Assembly: GCA_947503925.1 (NCBI GenBank)
Contig: CANNFQ010000015.1
Coordinates: forward strand, 42,814-106,813
Direction: 5' to 3'
Source of the DNA: an uncultured Paracoccaceae bacterium
Lineage (GTDB): Bacteria; Pseudomonadota; Alphaproteobacteria; Rhodobacterales; Rhodobacteraceae
DNA length: 64,000 nt
Shown here: positions 35,579 through 45,608 of the stretch, piece after piece
Numbering within the stretch: the first letter of the stretch is position 1
Layout: every line of letters starts with the position of its first letter
Translations under genes and position numbers: made by a program
The notes under the pieces: generated by a model
What the model was told of the DNA's origin: nothing
Databases searched by the model: none
The model's input: the letters and a program-made list of their open reading frames with translations, nothing else

Positions 35579-37174
35579 GTGGAAGCGGATTTCATCATCG
35601 TTGGGGCAGGCTCTGCCGGGTGCGTATTGGCCAACAGGCTCAGCGCAAATCCCGGCCATAAGGTCATTCTGCTAGAGGCCGGTGGCCGTGATCTGAACCC
35701 GTGGATTCATATCCCTGTCGGTTACTTCAAGACGATCCATAACCCCAAGGTCGACTGGTGTTACAAGACAGAGCCTGACCCCGGCCTGAATGGCCGTTCC
35801 ATCGAATGGCCGCGCGGTAAGGTGCTGGGTGGGTCATCATCGTTGAACGGGTTGCTTTATGTCCGGGGCCAGCCGCAGGATTATGACCGCTGGCGTCAGA
35901 TGGGCAATACCGGCTGGGGCTGGGATGATGTGCTGCCCCTGTTCAAACGCGCCGAACATAATGAACGTGGCGCTGATGAATTTCACGGCGATCAAGGCCC
36001 GCTATCGGTGTCGAATATGCGCATACAGCGCCCGATTACTGATGCCTGGGTCGCCGCGGCACAAGCTGCCGGATACAAATTCAACCCCGACTATAACGGC
36101 GCAGATCAGGAAGGCGTTGGATTTTTCCAACTGACATCGCGCAACGGGCGGCGATGCAGTGCGGCGGTTGCATACCTCAACCCCGTCAAATCCCGTGAAA
36201 ACCTGCAAATCATCACTCATGCGCAGGTCGAAAAGGTGTTGATTGATGGCAAACGGGCCACCGGCGTCACCTATACCGACCGCAGCGGCAATAAGCAGAC
36301 CGTCACCGCCCGCAAGGAAATCATTCTGTCGGGCGGGGCGATCAATTCGCCGCAAATCCTGATGCTATCGGGCATTGGCGAGGCCGCCCAACTGGCCGAT
36401 CACGGCATTGACGTGGTGCAGGACCTGCCCGGTGTGGGCAAGAACATGCAGGACCATTTACAGGCCCGGTTGGTCTATAAATGCAATGAACCAACATTGA
36501 ATGATGAGGTCAGTTCGCTTTTCGGGCAGGCCAAGATCGGGCTGAAATACCTGATGTTCCGGGCGGGGCCGATGACCATGGCGGCCAGCCTTGCCACCGG
36601 TTTCATGAAAACCCGCGAGGATGTGGAAACACCGGACATTCAGTTCCATGTGCAACCTTTGTCGGCTGAAAACCCCGGCAAAGGCGCTGACAAATTTTCG
36701 GCCTTCACCATGTCGGTCTGCCAGTTGCGCCCCGAAAGCCGGGGCGAGATCAGATTGCAAGGCGCAGGCCCAAAGACATACCCCAAGATCATCCCCAATT
36801 ACCTGTCCACCGAAACCGACTGCCGGACGATTGTGGCCGGGGTCAATATCGCCAGAAAGATCGCGCGGCACGCGCCACTCACCTCAAAAATCTCGGAGGA
36901 ATTCCGCCCGCATGCTGATCTGGACATGGATGACTACGACGCCACGCTGGATTGGGCGCGCAATAACACCGCGTCGATCTATCACCCCACCGGCACCTGC
37001 AAGATGGGTCAGGGCAAGGATGCCGTTGTTGACGCGCGACTGCGGGTGCATGACATTGATGGGCTACGGGTTGCAGATTGCGCCATTATGCCGGAAATTG
37101 TGTCTGGCAACACCAATGCCCCCGCCATTATGATTGGCGAAAAGGCATCCGATCTGGTGCTGCAGGATCTTTGA
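35579..37174 (+). CDS. GMC family oxidoreductase (choline/alcohol dehydrogenase type)
   Basis: A 531-residue FAD-dependent oxidoreductase. The FAD-binding motif [17 protein letters not shown] lies at residues 5-21, GMC signature 1 in [18 protein letters not shown], and signature 2 in [18 protein letters not shown]. The C-terminal active site His and Asn are visible in [10 protein letters not shown] and [13 protein letters not shown]. The start codon is GTG, preceded by AAAGGGGG. It is divergent from the TRAP operon and probably oxidises the imported alcohol; choline dehydrogenase itself is less likely because no betaine genes are near. Its stop directly abuts that of the convergent dehydrogenase gene. 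Confidence 0.92.
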   Translation: MEADFIIVGAGSAGCVLANRLSANPGHKVILLEAGGRDLNPWIHIPVGYFKTIHNPKVDWCYKTEPDPGLNGRSIEWPRGKVLGGSSSLNGLLYVRGQPQDYDRWRQMGNTGWGWDDVLPLFKRAEHNERGADEFHGDQGPLSVSNMRIQRPITDAWVAAAQAAGYKFNPDYNGADQEGVGFFQLTSRNGRRCSAAVAYLNPVKSRENLQIITHAQVEKVLIDGKRATGVTYTDRSGNKQTVTARKEIILSGGAINSPQILMLSGIGEAAQLADHGIDVVQDLPGVGKNMQDHLQARLVYKCNEPTLNDEVSSLFGQAKIGLKYLMFRAGPMTMAASLATGFMKTREDVETPDIQFHVQPLSAENPGKGADKFSAFTMSVCQLRPESRGEIRLQGAGPKTYPKIIPNYLSTETDCRTIVAGVNIARKIARHAPLTSKISEEFRPHADLDMDDYDATLDWARNNTASIYHPTGTCKMGQGKDAVVDARLRVHDIDGLRVADCAIMPEIVSGNTNAPAIMIGEKASDLVLQDL

Positions 37175-38311
37175 TTACAACGTGACCCATGCCGCATTAT
37201 CGCGTGATGACGTCACGCAAGCATTGATAAAGCGCATCCCCGCCATGCCTGCGTCAATACCGGGCAGCAGCCCCATCGCCGTGTCGCGATCCGCCCCGTC
37301 TTGCACGGCGCGGATCGCATCCGCCGCTTCTGCATAGATATTGGCAAAACCTTCCAGATATCCTTCGGGATGGCCGGGGGGGATGCGGCTGACAGCAGCG
37401 GCGGCGTCACCAGCGCCTGACCCGCCCCGCGTGATCAGCCGTTTGGGTTCGCCGTAAGGCGTGAACCACAGGTAGTTGGGGTCCTCCTGCGCCCATTCCA
37501 GGCCACCCTTGGCCCCGTACACACGCAGCTTCAGCCCGTTTTCATTACCTGGTGCCACCTGGCTTGACCACAGCATCCCGCGTGCCCCGCCGTGAAACCG
37601 CAGCAATATATGGGCATTGTCATCCAACTGCCGCCCCTGTCCAAAACTGTGCAGATCAGCAGCAAGGCTTTCACCGACCAACCCGGTGACAAAGCAGGCC
37701 AGATTATAGGCATGCGTGCCAATATCCCCGACAGAGCCGCCCGCCCCGGACCGGGCAGGATCGGTGCGCCACTGCGCCTGTTTCAGCCCTTCGTCCTCTA
37801 ACGCTGTGGTCAGCCAGTCCTGCGGGTATTCGGCCTGCACAACGCGAATGTCGCCCAATTCGCCATCGGCAATCATCGCGCGCGCCTGCCGGATCATTGG
37901 GTATCCGGTGTAATTATGGGTCAGCACAAACAGCACATCCGACGCTGCCACCGCCGCCTGCATCGCGCTTGCGCCTTCCATCGTGGCGGTCAGGGGTTTG
38001 TCGCAGATGACGTGAATGCCCTGATCCAGAAACGCCTTGGCCGCCGGGTAGTGCATGTGGTTGGGGGTGACGATGGCCACGGCCTCGATCCCGTCATCCC
38101 GTGCGGCTTCCGCCTTCGCCATCTCGGCGAATGTGTCATAGGAGCGCGGAACGCCCAGCGCCGCGGCACTGGCGCGCGCCTTTTCCGGGGTAGAGGACAG
38201 CGCGCCCGCCACCAGTTCATAGCGATCATCAATGCGCGATGCGATCCGGTGAACCCCACCGATAAACGCATCATTGCCACCCCCGACCATGCCTAAACGA
38301 ATGCGTGCCAT
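37175..38311 (-). CDS. Gfo/Idh/MocA family sugar dehydrogenase
   Basis: A 378-residue NAD(P)-dependent oxidoreductase. The N-terminal Rossmann domain starts RLGMVGGGNDAFIGGVH, and the conserved catalytic Lys is in ICDKPLTATMEGA. The GxHxxN-type His lies in SVGDIGTHAYNLACF. The family oxidises inositols, glucose and related polyols. It begins one base after the isomerase stop and is the last gene of the LacI-xylA operon. Its stop abuts the convergent GMC gene. Confidence 0.9.
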   Translation of the reverse strand: MARIRLGMVGGGNDAFIGGVHRIASRIDDRYELVAGALSSTPEKARASAAALGVPRSYDTFAEMAKAEAARDDGIEAVAIVTPNHMHYPAAKAFLDQGIHVICDKPLTATMEGASAMQAAVAASDVLFVLTHNYTGYPMIRQARAMIADGELGDIRVVQAEYPQDWLTTALEDEGLKQAQWRTDPARSGAGGSVGDIGTHAYNLACFVTGLVGESLAADLHSFGQGRQLDDNAHILLRFHGGARGMLWSSQVAPGNENGLKLRVYGAKGGLEWAQEDPNYLWFTPYGEPKRLITRGGSGAGDAAAAVSRIPPGHPEGYLEGFANIYAEAADAIRAVQDGADRDTAMGLLPGIDAGMAGMRFINACVTSSRDNAAWVTL

Positions 38312-38312
38312 A

Positions 38313-39368
38313 TCAATCAATCCCCAGCATTTTACGGTTTGCGGCATCATCCGTGCCGCCATCAGCGAAGTCATCAAACGCCTTGTCCGTCACCCGGATG
38401 ATGTGATCCTTCACGAATTGGGCGCCTTCGCGCGCGCCATCCTCGGGGTGTTTCAGACAGCATTCCCATTCCACGACGGCCCAGCCATCGAAATCATTGG
38501 CGCTGAGCTTGGAAAAGATCGCCCCGAAATCAACCTGACCGTCGCCAAGGCTACGGAAACGTCCCGCCCGGTCCACCCATGACTGATAGCCGCCATAGAC
38601 GCCTTGCCGCCCGGTTGGGTTAAACTCGGCATCCTTGACGTGGAACATTTTGATCCGGTCTTTGTAGATGTCGATATTGTCCAGATAGTCCAAGCATTGC
38701 AGGACATAATGGCTGGGATCATAAAGCATGTTCGCGCGGGCGTGGCCGCCCACACGGTCCAAAAACATCTCAAACGTGACCCCATCATGAAGGTCCTCGC
38801 CGGGGTGAATTTCATAGCAGATATTCACCCCCTTGGCGTCGGCGTGATCCAGAATGGGCCGCCAGCGTTTCGCCAATTCGTCAAACGCGGCCTCGACCAA
38901 ACCAGCGGGCCGTTGTGGCCAGGGATAGATATAGGGCCACGCCAGCGCGCCCGAGAAGGTGGCGAGGTTCCCGATGCCCATATGGGCGGATGCACTGATC
39001 GCCTTTTTCACCTGATCGACCGCCCAGACCTGCCGTTCCTTGGGGTTGCCCTGCACGGCAGGGGCTGCAAACCCGTCAAAAGCCGTGTCATAGGCGGGAT
39101 GCACCGCCACCAACTGCCCTTGCAGATGGGTCGAAAGTTCGGTCACTTCGATGCCGTTCTGGGCCGCCTGCCCTTTGAACGTATCGCAGTAACCCTTGCT
39201 TTCTGCGGCCTTTTCCAGATCAAAGAACCGGCCATCCCAAGACGGGACCTGCACGCCCTTGTAACCGCAATCGGCTGCCCATTTGGTGATGGCATCCCAG
39301 GAATTGAATGGCGTCTCGTCGCCTGCAAACTGCGCCAGAAACAGCGCCGGACCCTTGATGGTTTTCAT
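38313..39368 (-). CDS. Sugar phosphate isomerase/epimerase (xylose isomerase-like TIM barrel)
   Basis: A 351-residue AP-endonuclease 2/xylose isomerase-like TIM barrel protein. Metal ligands are likely in NICYEIHPGEDLHDG, MLYDPSHYVLQ and MFHVKDAEFNPTG. Proteins of this type are often paired with a Gfo/Idh/MocA dehydrogenase, as here, where one oxidises a sugar and the other moves a carbonyl. It lies 21 bases after xylA. The exact sugar is not determinable. Confidence 0.88.
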   Translation of the reverse strand: MKTIKGPALFLAQFAGDETPFNSWDAITKWAADCGYKGVQVPSWDGRFFDLEKAAESKGYCDTFKGQAAQNGIEVTELSTHLQGQLVAVHPAYDTAFDGFAAPAVQGNPKERQVWAVDQVKKAISASAHMGIGNLATFSGALAWPYIYPWPQRPAGLVEAAFDELAKRWRPILDHADAKGVNICYEIHPGEDLHDGVTFEMFLDRVGGHARANMLYDPSHYVLQCLDYLDNIDIYKDRIKMFHVKDAEFNPTGRQGVYGGYQSWVDRAGRFRSLGDGQVDFGAIFSKLSANDFDGWAVVEWECCLKHPEDGAREGAQFVKDHIIRVTDKAFDDFADGGTDDAANRKMLGID

Positions 39369-39389
39369 GAATTTCCCCCTGTTAAGGCT

Positions 39390-40694
39390 CTAGACGAAGC
39401 GATTGACGATGTTTTCCAGAATTTCCTGCCTGCCTGAACGCGGTTGTGGGTTGATCCCCTCGGCCTCGACCCGGGCAGCGATCGTTTCCAGATCACTGTT
39501 CAGCATGGCCTTTGCGGCGGGGGATTGCCAGCCTGCGTAACGCTCTGCGCGCATCGTCTCCAGCGTGCCATCCTCCAGCATGGCGGCGGCGGCTTTCAAG
39601 CCACGCGCGCAGACATCCATCGCGCCGGCATGGGCGGCGATCAGGTCTTGCGGGTCCAGCGATTGGCGCCGCAGTTTGGCATCAAAATTGGTCCCGCCTG
39701 TGGTGAACCCGCCCGCCTTGAGGATTTCGTAATAGGCCAGTGCCACCTCGGGTACGTTATTGGGGAATTGGTCGGTGTCCCAGCCGGATTGGTAATCGTT
39801 CCGGTTCATATCGATTGACCCAAGGATCCCATGGGCTGCCGCCATGGCAATTTCATGTTCGAACGAATGGCCTGCCAGAATGGCGTGCCCCTGTTCGATA
39901 TTCATCTTCACATCGTTTTCCAGCCCGTATTTCTTCAGGAACCCGTACACCGTGGACACGTCATAGTCATATTGGTGCTTTGATGGCTCTTGCGGTTTCG
40001 GCTCTAGCAGAATGGTGCCTTTGAACCCGATCTTGTGTTTGTAATCGACGACCATCGACAGGAAGCGGCCCATATGGTCCAGTTCTTGCGACAGGTCGGT
40101 GTTGAGCAGGGTTTCATAGCCTTCGCGCCCACCCCAGAGCACATAGTTTTCTCCGCCAAGCCGGTGGGTCGCGTCCATGCACTGCTTTACCGTCGCTGCC
40201 GACCAAGCAAAGACATCCGGGTCGGGGTTTGTGGACGCTCCAGACATGAACCGTCTGTGCGAAAACAGGTTCGCTGTCCCCCATAACAGGCGGGTTTTGG
40301 ATGTTTCCATCTTGGCCGAAAAGATATCGGTGATCTCTTCAAAATTCCGGCGGCTTTCGGCGAATGTTGCCCCTTCGGGCCGGATATCAGCGTCATGAAA
40401 ACAGAAAAACGGCACACCAAGGATGTCGAACATGTCAAAGGCCACATCGGCCTTGAGCCGCGCCAATTCCATCGTCTCCCCGAACCATGGCCGGTCGAAT
40501 GTCTGCCCGCCAAACGGGTCCCCGCCGGGCCACGCAAAACTGTGCCAATAGGCGACGGCGAAACGCAGATGATCTTCCATCCGTTTGCCCATCACAACCT
40601 CGTCCGGATCGTAGTGGCGAAAGGCCAGGTCGGTGCTATCGGAGGCATAGGATAGCGGCGATTGATCACCAAAGAAGTTGGTTGATTGGGTCAT
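39390..40694 (-). CDS. xylA: Xylose isomerase
   Basis: A 434-residue class II xylose isomerase, the usual length (about 435-440). The signatures [17 protein letters not shown] and [18 protein letters not shown] are intact, and the catalytic His is in [10 protein letters not shown]. It converts D-xylose to D-xylulose using Mg or Mn. It begins in an ATGA overlap with the LacI-type gene. No xylulokinase or xylose transporter lies in this window. Confidence 0.96.
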   Translation of the reverse strand: MTQSTNFFGDQSPLSYASDSTDLAFRHYDPDEVVMGKRMEDHLRFAVAYWHSFAWPGGDPFGGQTFDRPWFGETMELARLKADVAFDMFDILGVPFFCFHDADIRPEGATFAESRRNFEEITDIFSAKMETSKTRLLWGTANLFSHRRFMSGASTNPDPDVFAWSAATVKQCMDATHRLGGENYVLWGGREGYETLLNTDLSQELDHMGRFLSMVVDYKHKIGFKGTILLEPKPQEPSKHQYDYDVSTVYGFLKKYGLENDVKMNIEQGHAILAGHSFEHEIAMAAAHGILGSIDMNRNDYQSGWDTDQFPNNVPEVALAYYEILKAGGFTTGGTNFDAKLRRQSLDPQDLIAAHAGAMDVCARGLKAAAAMLEDGTLETMRAERYAGWQSPAAKAMLNSDLETIAARVEAEGINPQPRSGRQEILENIVNRFV

Positions 40695-41731
40695 TTTGGC
40701 GGTTCCTGTTCTGGCAATGGGGGCAGATTGTCGCGCAGATAGATGGCGGGCAAAATCGGTTTGATCGGCGGCGGCGGGACGTTGTCAATCAGCGCCCGCA
40801 TCTGGGCGAGGACGGCATCGACCTCCTCTTCCGGGCGTTGGTCGATGACGAAATGGAACATCCCATCGGCCAGTGCGTCCCTTGCATGGGCGACCAATTC
40901 ATGGACGGCGACCAACGGCCGCTGCGCCTGCGCGCGCAGCGCATCAATCAGACCCTGATTACCCGCGCCAAGGCTGTAGATGGCGGTGATACCCGGGTGG
41001 GTGGCAAGCCGATTTGCCATCGCTTGTTTGATCAATGCGCTGTCATCGCGCCCGGCGATCAAGGGCAGCAGGCTGATGGTTGGAAAATCTGCGCCGATCA
41101 CATGCTGGAACCCGTCCAGACGATCGCGGTGGTCGCGTGCCGCCAGATCACCGGCCAAGACCTGCACCTGACCTGACTGCCCGCCATGCGCCAGCCCCAG
41201 AAGTCGCGCGGCGGTCTGGCCAGCGGCGATATTGTCGATCCCGATATAGGCCACGCGCTGGTCCTGCGGCAAATCAGAGATGAGCGAGACAACCGGGATG
41301 CCCTGCCCTTGCAAGGCTGCAAGTTCAGGAGCCAGACCTTTCGCATCAAGACCAACGACTGCGATTCCGTCGAGTTTTTGGTCCCTTAGCTCGGCCAGCT
41401 GTGCGCGTAATGCGGCCTCATCAAAGGCGGGGACGTTGATGTAATCCAGACTGGTGTTTTCCGCGCTTTCCTGTCTTTTTTTGATAAGCCGACGGATCGT
41501 TTGAAAGAACGCGTTCGCCCCGTCGGGCAATAGAAAGACGAAACGGTAGGTCCGTTTTTGCGACAGGTTGGCGGCGGCCACGTTACGGATGTAGCCCAAA
41601 TGAACCACCGCCGCGTTTACCTTTTGCTTGGCCTTTTCGGACACGCTGCCGCGTCGGTTCACCACGCGGTCCACCGTAGCATAAGACACGCCCGCGGCCC
41701 GCGCCACATCTGTCAAAGTTGGTAAATTCAC
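40691..41731 (-). CDS. LacI family sugar-responsive regulator
   Basis: A 346-residue repressor. The LacI helix-turn-helix is at the N-terminus ([20 protein letters not shown]), followed by a hinge helix and a sugar-binding domain (about residues 60-330) of the periplasmic-binding fold. It is the first gene of the operon with xylA. Two features suggest autoregulation: the gene follows a perfect 24-bp palindrome at 41787-41810, and the palindrome centre is CG, as in LacI-family operators. Confidence 0.93.
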   Translation of the reverse strand: MNLPTLTDVARAAGVSYATVDRVVNRRGSVSEKAKQKVNAAVVHLGYIRNVAAANLSQKRTYRFVFLLPDGANAFFQTIRRLIKKRQESAENTSLDYINVPAFDEAALRAQLAELRDQKLDGIAVVGLDAKGLAPELAALQGQGIPVVSLISDLPQDQRVAYIGIDNIAAGQTAARLLGLAHGGQSGQVQVLAGDLAARDHRDRLDGFQHVIGADFPTISLLPLIAGRDDSALIKQAMANRLATHPGITAIYSLGAGNQGLIDALRAQAQRPLVAVHELVAHARDALADGMFHFVIDQRPEEEVDAVLAQMRALIDNVPPPPIKPILPAIYLRDNLPPLPEQEPPK

Positions 41732-41786
41732 CTGATTCCCCTCGCGACGAGGCGTCGCTCATCGATACTAAGAGTATGATAATATG

Positions 41787-41810
41787 AAAATGATAGACGT
41801 CTATCATTTT
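41787..41810. promoter_or_regulatory. LacI-family operator (24-bp perfect palindrome)
   Basis: The half-site AAAATGATAGAC (41787-41798) is followed directly by its exact reverse complement (41799-41810). The centre is CG. It lies 56 bases upstream of the LacI-type start, in the promoter region of the regulator-xylA operon. Confidence 0.88.
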
Positions 41811-41839
41811 TCTGATCGGCATAATGCTATATTTTAAAA

Positions 41840-41866
41840 AATGGGACCGGCAGAACCGATCCCATT
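41840..41866 (-). terminator. rho-independent terminator of the LysM-TRAP gene
   Basis: AATGGGACCGG (41840-41850) pairs with CCGATCCCATT (41856-41866) with one mismatch. Read on the minus strand it is followed by TTTTTTAAAA. It lies 27 bases past the stop of the LysM-DctP gene. Confidence 0.75.
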
Positions 41867-41892
41867 CAATGTCGTCGCAAATAGTGCGGCGT

Positions 41893-43245
41893 CTATTCGA
41901 AGATCAATCTGTCTTGCAGTGATGCCAAGTCACTGCGATAGGCATTGAGCGCGTCGGTAGCCGGAATGCCTTGGGTATTTGCTACGGTTCTCCAACCTTC
42001 AAGCTGTGCTGCAGAATAGCTGTCAAGCTCTGCCAGCAGCGCATCGTCAGCCTTCACTGCGTTCAGGCCAGTATCCAGCATATGTGACCGGTGGCCGTTG
42101 TCGAATGCGTCCCATGATGCAGACCGGCTGGCCAAACGTTCGCCGGAGATGTCCCAGATCGCATCGCGATCTTCCTGTGAAATTTGAGCCCAGGCTTCAT
42201 TTGACAAAACAACCGAGAAGGTCGGCGTGTACATGCCGTTGGAGACCTCTGTGACCGTGCGGTCATCGGTCCAAACCCCGGCCGCGCGGGCCGCGCCATG
42301 TGCCATAAAGAATGTCAGCGTGCCGTTGTTGGCCTCGTTGAAGGCCGTCAGACGCATGGTGACCTCGTCACGCACCGCTGCAGGACCACGTGTGTCCAGC
42401 CCTTCGAAATACGGCACGGCATAGTTGTTCTTTTCAGCGATTGCGTCACCCAGAACCACGGGTTCATCGCTCAGTCGCCAGATATGCGCGGCCGGCGCTG
42501 CGATGAAGCCCAGCAGGTGCATATCGTCGAAATAATCGGTCTGCGACAGATAAGTATCATGCAGCCGCCAAAGCGATACAGCGGTCTGTTCCGCCGACCC
42601 ACCCATCAATGGCAGCATTGGAACCTGAAGCAGCGGATGCGACGCAGCCAGATCACCGTTAAAGATATAGGTGCCGTCAACCTGGCCTGAGGTCACCAGA
42701 TCATATTGAGCGCGCGGATTGCGGTTCATGACATCGGGGTCGATGAATTGTACCCGGCCTTCGGTCACTTCGGTGATTTCAGCCAAATAAAGATCAATAA
42801 TTCCGCTATTCATGATGAATTTTGGGGCAGATGTCTTGTTGAAGGTCAGCACTAACGGTTCGCCGGTTGGTGCGGGGTCAGGGTCTGTCGCACTGACCGC
42901 GACGGCATTGTCGTCTTGTGCTTCAGCGCTTGGCTGTTCAGGTGCGGTTGTTGCCGCAGTTGTGACTGCTGGTTCTTGCCCGGGCTGGCAGGGGATCTGC
43001 AACCGCTGACCGACCAGGATCAGGTTGGGATTTGACCCGATAACGCCCGTATTGGCTTCGAAAATAGTCGTGTAGGCTCGGCTGGTGCCATAGGCTCGCG
43101 AACTGATATGGCCCAGCGTATCACCGGATACGACCGTGTAGGTCTGACCGCATGCAATAGCTGACCGGTTATTTTGTCCAGTTGCTGCAATCGGCAAAAT
43201 CGAGGCTGCAACAATCGCGACGAAACTCTTTTTATACAAATTCAT
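41893..43245 (-). CDS. LysM domain fused to a DctP-like TRAP substrate-binding domain
   Basis: A 450-residue secreted protein of unusual design. The signal peptide is residues 1 to about 23 (VAIVAASILPIAATG). A LysM peptidoglycan-binding domain follows at about 35-80 (YTVVSGDTLGHISSRAYG and LILVGQRLQIPCQPG). An Ala/Thr/Glu-rich linker runs to about 128. From about 130 to the end it resembles a TRAP DctP binding protein (LTFNKTSAPKFIMNSG, YDLVTSGQVDGTYI, ATEALNAY-like end). No TRAP membrane genes are adjacent. It could be a wall-tethered binding protein or a sensor. It stands alone between a LacI operon and the photolyase, with its own terminator. Confidence 0.82.
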   Translation of the reverse strand: MNLYKKSFVAIVAASILPIAATGQNNRSAIACGQTYTVVSGDTLGHISSRAYGTSRAYTTIFEANTGVIGSNPNLILVGQRLQIPCQPGQEPAVTTAATTAPEQPSAEAQDDNAVAVSATDPDPAPTGEPLVLTFNKTSAPKFIMNSGIIDLYLAEITEVTEGRVQFIDPDVMNRNPRAQYDLVTSGQVDGTYIFNGDLAASHPLLQVPMLPLMGGSAEQTAVSLWRLHDTYLSQTDYFDDMHLLGFIAAPAAHIWRLSDEPVVLGDAIAEKNNYAVPYFEGLDTRGPAAVRDEVTMRLTAFNEANNGTLTFFMAHGAARAAGVWTDDRTVTEVSNGMYTPTFSVVLSNEAWAQISQEDRDAIWDISGERLASRSASWDAFDNGHRSHMLDTGLNAVKADDALLAELDSYSAAQLEGWRTVANTQGIPATDALNAYRSDLASLQDRLIFE

Positions 43246-43364
43246 AACTCATACTCCAGCGCCCCCGAGGTCACCCTTAAACTGCGGGAGGTAAATTTCA
43301 ACCTAATATGCAACCGTTTACACGATGTGTGACGATTGCATAACAATGCCCGGCCATTGGCACG

Positions 43365-44888
43365 TCACACCGTGTCGCCCGCATCAAGCCGTGCCAGCAA
43401 TCTGTCAGCCGCTAAAATCACGGTATCGCGCCTGTCCTCTGCCATCCGATCCCAGACCCGGTACATGTGCCCCATACGCGGGTTGCCGGCAAACCTGTCC
43501 CGGTGCCGGTCAAGAAAATGCCAATACAGCAGGTTGAACGGGCAGGCATCCTGACCCGATTTATCCTTGACACTATAAGCACAGGACCCGCAGTAATCCG
43601 ACATTTTGTGGATGTAGTTTCCGGACGAGATATAAGGTTTTGACGCGATGATCCCGTTATCGGCAAATTGTGACATGCCAATCACATTGGGCGCTTCAAC
43701 CCATTCATAAGCATCGGCATAGACGGCCAGATACCATTCATGCACCTCTGCCGGGGCCACCCCGGCCAAGAGGGCGAAATTTCCGGTCACCATCAGCCGT
43801 TGGATATGATGTGCGTAGGCCTCTGCCAGCGTTTGCTGGACGGATTTGGCGATGCAATTCATCCTGGTCTCACCGCCCCAATACATCGCGGGCAGCTTGC
43901 GATCATGGCCCAGCGCATTGCGGGTCACGTAATCCGGCCCTTCACGAAAATAGATGCCACGCACATATTCGCGCCAACCGATGATCTGACGGATGAACCC
44001 TTCGACAGCGTTCAGCGGTGCGTCGCCATCGCGATACGCCTGCTCGGCCCTTTGGCAAACCTCCAACGGATCAAGCAGCCCGGCATTCAGATAAAGCCCG
44101 ATAACCGCGTGATAGAGGAACCGGTGATCATTCAGCATCGCATCCTGGAAGTCGCCGAATTTCGGCAAGCCGCCCTTGATCCAGTGGGCCAGATGTCGGC
44201 GCGCCTGTCCAGTATCGGTGGCGAACCCGAAGGGGCGCAAGGCGCCGAAATTATCGCTAAACCGGTCCTGGACCAGATCAAGCACCTCTTCCACCACATC
44301 ATCCGGACTGAACTGCATCGGGCCGCCGTAATCAAGCTGATCAAGAGCCGGTTTGCGGTTGTCATGATCGTAATTCCATTTGCCCCCTTCCGGCTGATCA
44401 CCATCCATTAGTAGGCCGGTCTTTCGCCGCATCTCGCGATAGAAATATTCCATCCGCAATTGCTTGCGCCCATCGGCCCAATCGTCAAATTCCTGATGGG
44501 ACGCGATGAAGCGGTCATCGGGCAATTGATGGGTCTTGATCGGCATGTCACTCAGAGCGGCGATCAGCCGCCACTCGCCGGGTTCTGTATAGACCACGCC
44601 TACGGCATCGTATTCAGAGGTGCGGCGGATCAGCTCACCCGTGATTGACCCGGTATTTTTATCATCATCCAGCCGGGTATAAGCCACCTGCCAGCCATCG
44701 TTGCGCAGCCCGGCGGCAAATTTGCGCATCGCGGCGAAGAGAAACGCGATCTTTTTGGGGTGATGCGGGACATATGTTGCCTCATCCGCGACCTCGGCCA
44801 TGACCACGACGTCATTGTCTTTGTCGCATCTTCGCAAGGCGCTGAGATTGGGTGACAGCTGATCGCCCAGAACGAGGACCAGCCTCAC
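43365..44888 (-). CDS. Iron-sulfur bacterial cryptochrome/photolyase (FeS-BCP, PhrB type)
   Basis: A 507-residue photolyase-related flavoprotein. The four cluster cysteines are C345 (TRMNCIAKSV), C433, C436 (DYCGSCAYSV) and C449 (GQDACPFN). Their spacing is the same as in Agrobacterium PhrB as I recall it, with an offset of about five residues. The family repairs (6-4) photoproducts or acts as a blue-light cryptochrome, with FAD and a lumazine antenna. It begins in an ATGA overlap with the SDR gene. Confidence 0.94.
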   Translation of the reverse strand: MRLVLVLGDQLSPNLSALRRCDKDNDVVVMAEVADEATYVPHHPKKIAFLFAAMRKFAAGLRNDGWQVAYTRLDDDKNTGSITGELIRRTSEYDAVGVVYTEPGEWRLIAALSDMPIKTHQLPDDRFIASHQEFDDWADGRKQLRMEYFYREMRRKTGLLMDGDQPEGGKWNYDHDNRKPALDQLDYGGPMQFSPDDVVEEVLDLVQDRFSDNFGALRPFGFATDTGQARRHLAHWIKGGLPKFGDFQDAMLNDHRFLYHAVIGLYLNAGLLDPLEVCQRAEQAYRDGDAPLNAVEGFIRQIIGWREYVRGIYFREGPDYVTRNALGHDRKLPAMYWGGETRMNCIAKSVQQTLAEAYAHHIQRLMVTGNFALLAGVAPAEVHEWYLAVYADAYEWVEAPNVIGMSQFADNGIIASKPYISSGNYIHKMSDYCGSCAYSVKDKSGQDACPFNLLYWHFLDRHRDRFAGNPRMGHMYRVWDRMAEDRRDTVILAADRLLARLDAGDTV

Positions 44889-45547
44889 CAGGGAACCTCA
44901 TGCCCGGCATAGTCAAAAAAGCCACCCGATTGTTTTGGGGTCAATTCGGCGATGACATTGAGCAGGTTGGCGGCGGCTTCTGTTGCAGGCACTGTTTTGT
45001 GCCGTCCGGCATAGTTGGCCGTAAAGGGTGTTGCGACCGTGCCCGGATGCAGGGCGACACAGATCGACTTCTTGTGAGACCGGCCAAGCTCAATCGCGGC
45101 ACCATGGATGATCTGGTTCAACGCTGCCTTGGAGGCCCGGTAGGAATGCCAGCCACCAATCCGATTATCCCCGATGGAGCCGACCCGCGCCGATAATGTC
45201 GCCACAACCCCGCGCTTGTCCTTGGACAATAGTCGCCCGGCATGACTCAGGATCAGCGCGGGCCCGATTGTATTCACCGCGAATACACGAGCCATGTCAT
45301 CTGGTTTGATCGCACTCAATGCCTTTTCCGGGCTGCCCCAAAGCGGGGCAAGAATACCCACTGTGATGAAGATCAGATCAAAAGGCCCCGCTATCCGATC
45401 CAGCGTCTTATCAACCGATCCCGCATTGCCTACATCAAACCCATCCTCAGAGCGGGATAGCGTTGCAACATCCCAACCCTCTTCACGCAATTGAACCGTG
45501 ACCGCCGCCCCGATCCCGCCAGTTGCCCCGATAATGAGTGCTCGCAT
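44885..45547 (-). CDS. Short-chain dehydrogenase/reductase
   Basis: A 220-residue SDR of the CsgA/C-factor type. The cofactor motif GATGGIGAAV is at residues 7-16 and the catalytic Ser-Tyr-Lys in LSARVGS...GWHSYRASKAALN. The Asn is in FAVNTIGP. The start at 45547 has AAGGAG upstream; an ATG at 45646 would add 33 unrelated residues. It is coupled to the photolyase by a 4-base overlap. The substrate is unknown. Confidence 0.9.
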   Translation of the reverse strand: MRALIIGATGGIGAAVTVQLREEGWDVATLSRSEDGFDVGNAGSVDKTLDRIAGPFDLIFITVGILAPLWGSPEKALSAIKPDDMARVFAVNTIGPALILSHAGRLLSKDKRGVVATLSARVGSIGDNRIGGWHSYRASKAALNQIIHGAAIELGRSHKKSICVALHPGTVATPFTANYAGRHKTVPATEAAANLLNVIAELTPKQSGGFFDYAGHEVPW

Positions 45548-45608
45548 CACCTTCTCCTTTGACTTGGTGTGATTTAGCGCCACCTGATAGGGTGACAAGG
45601 AGGTTTCC

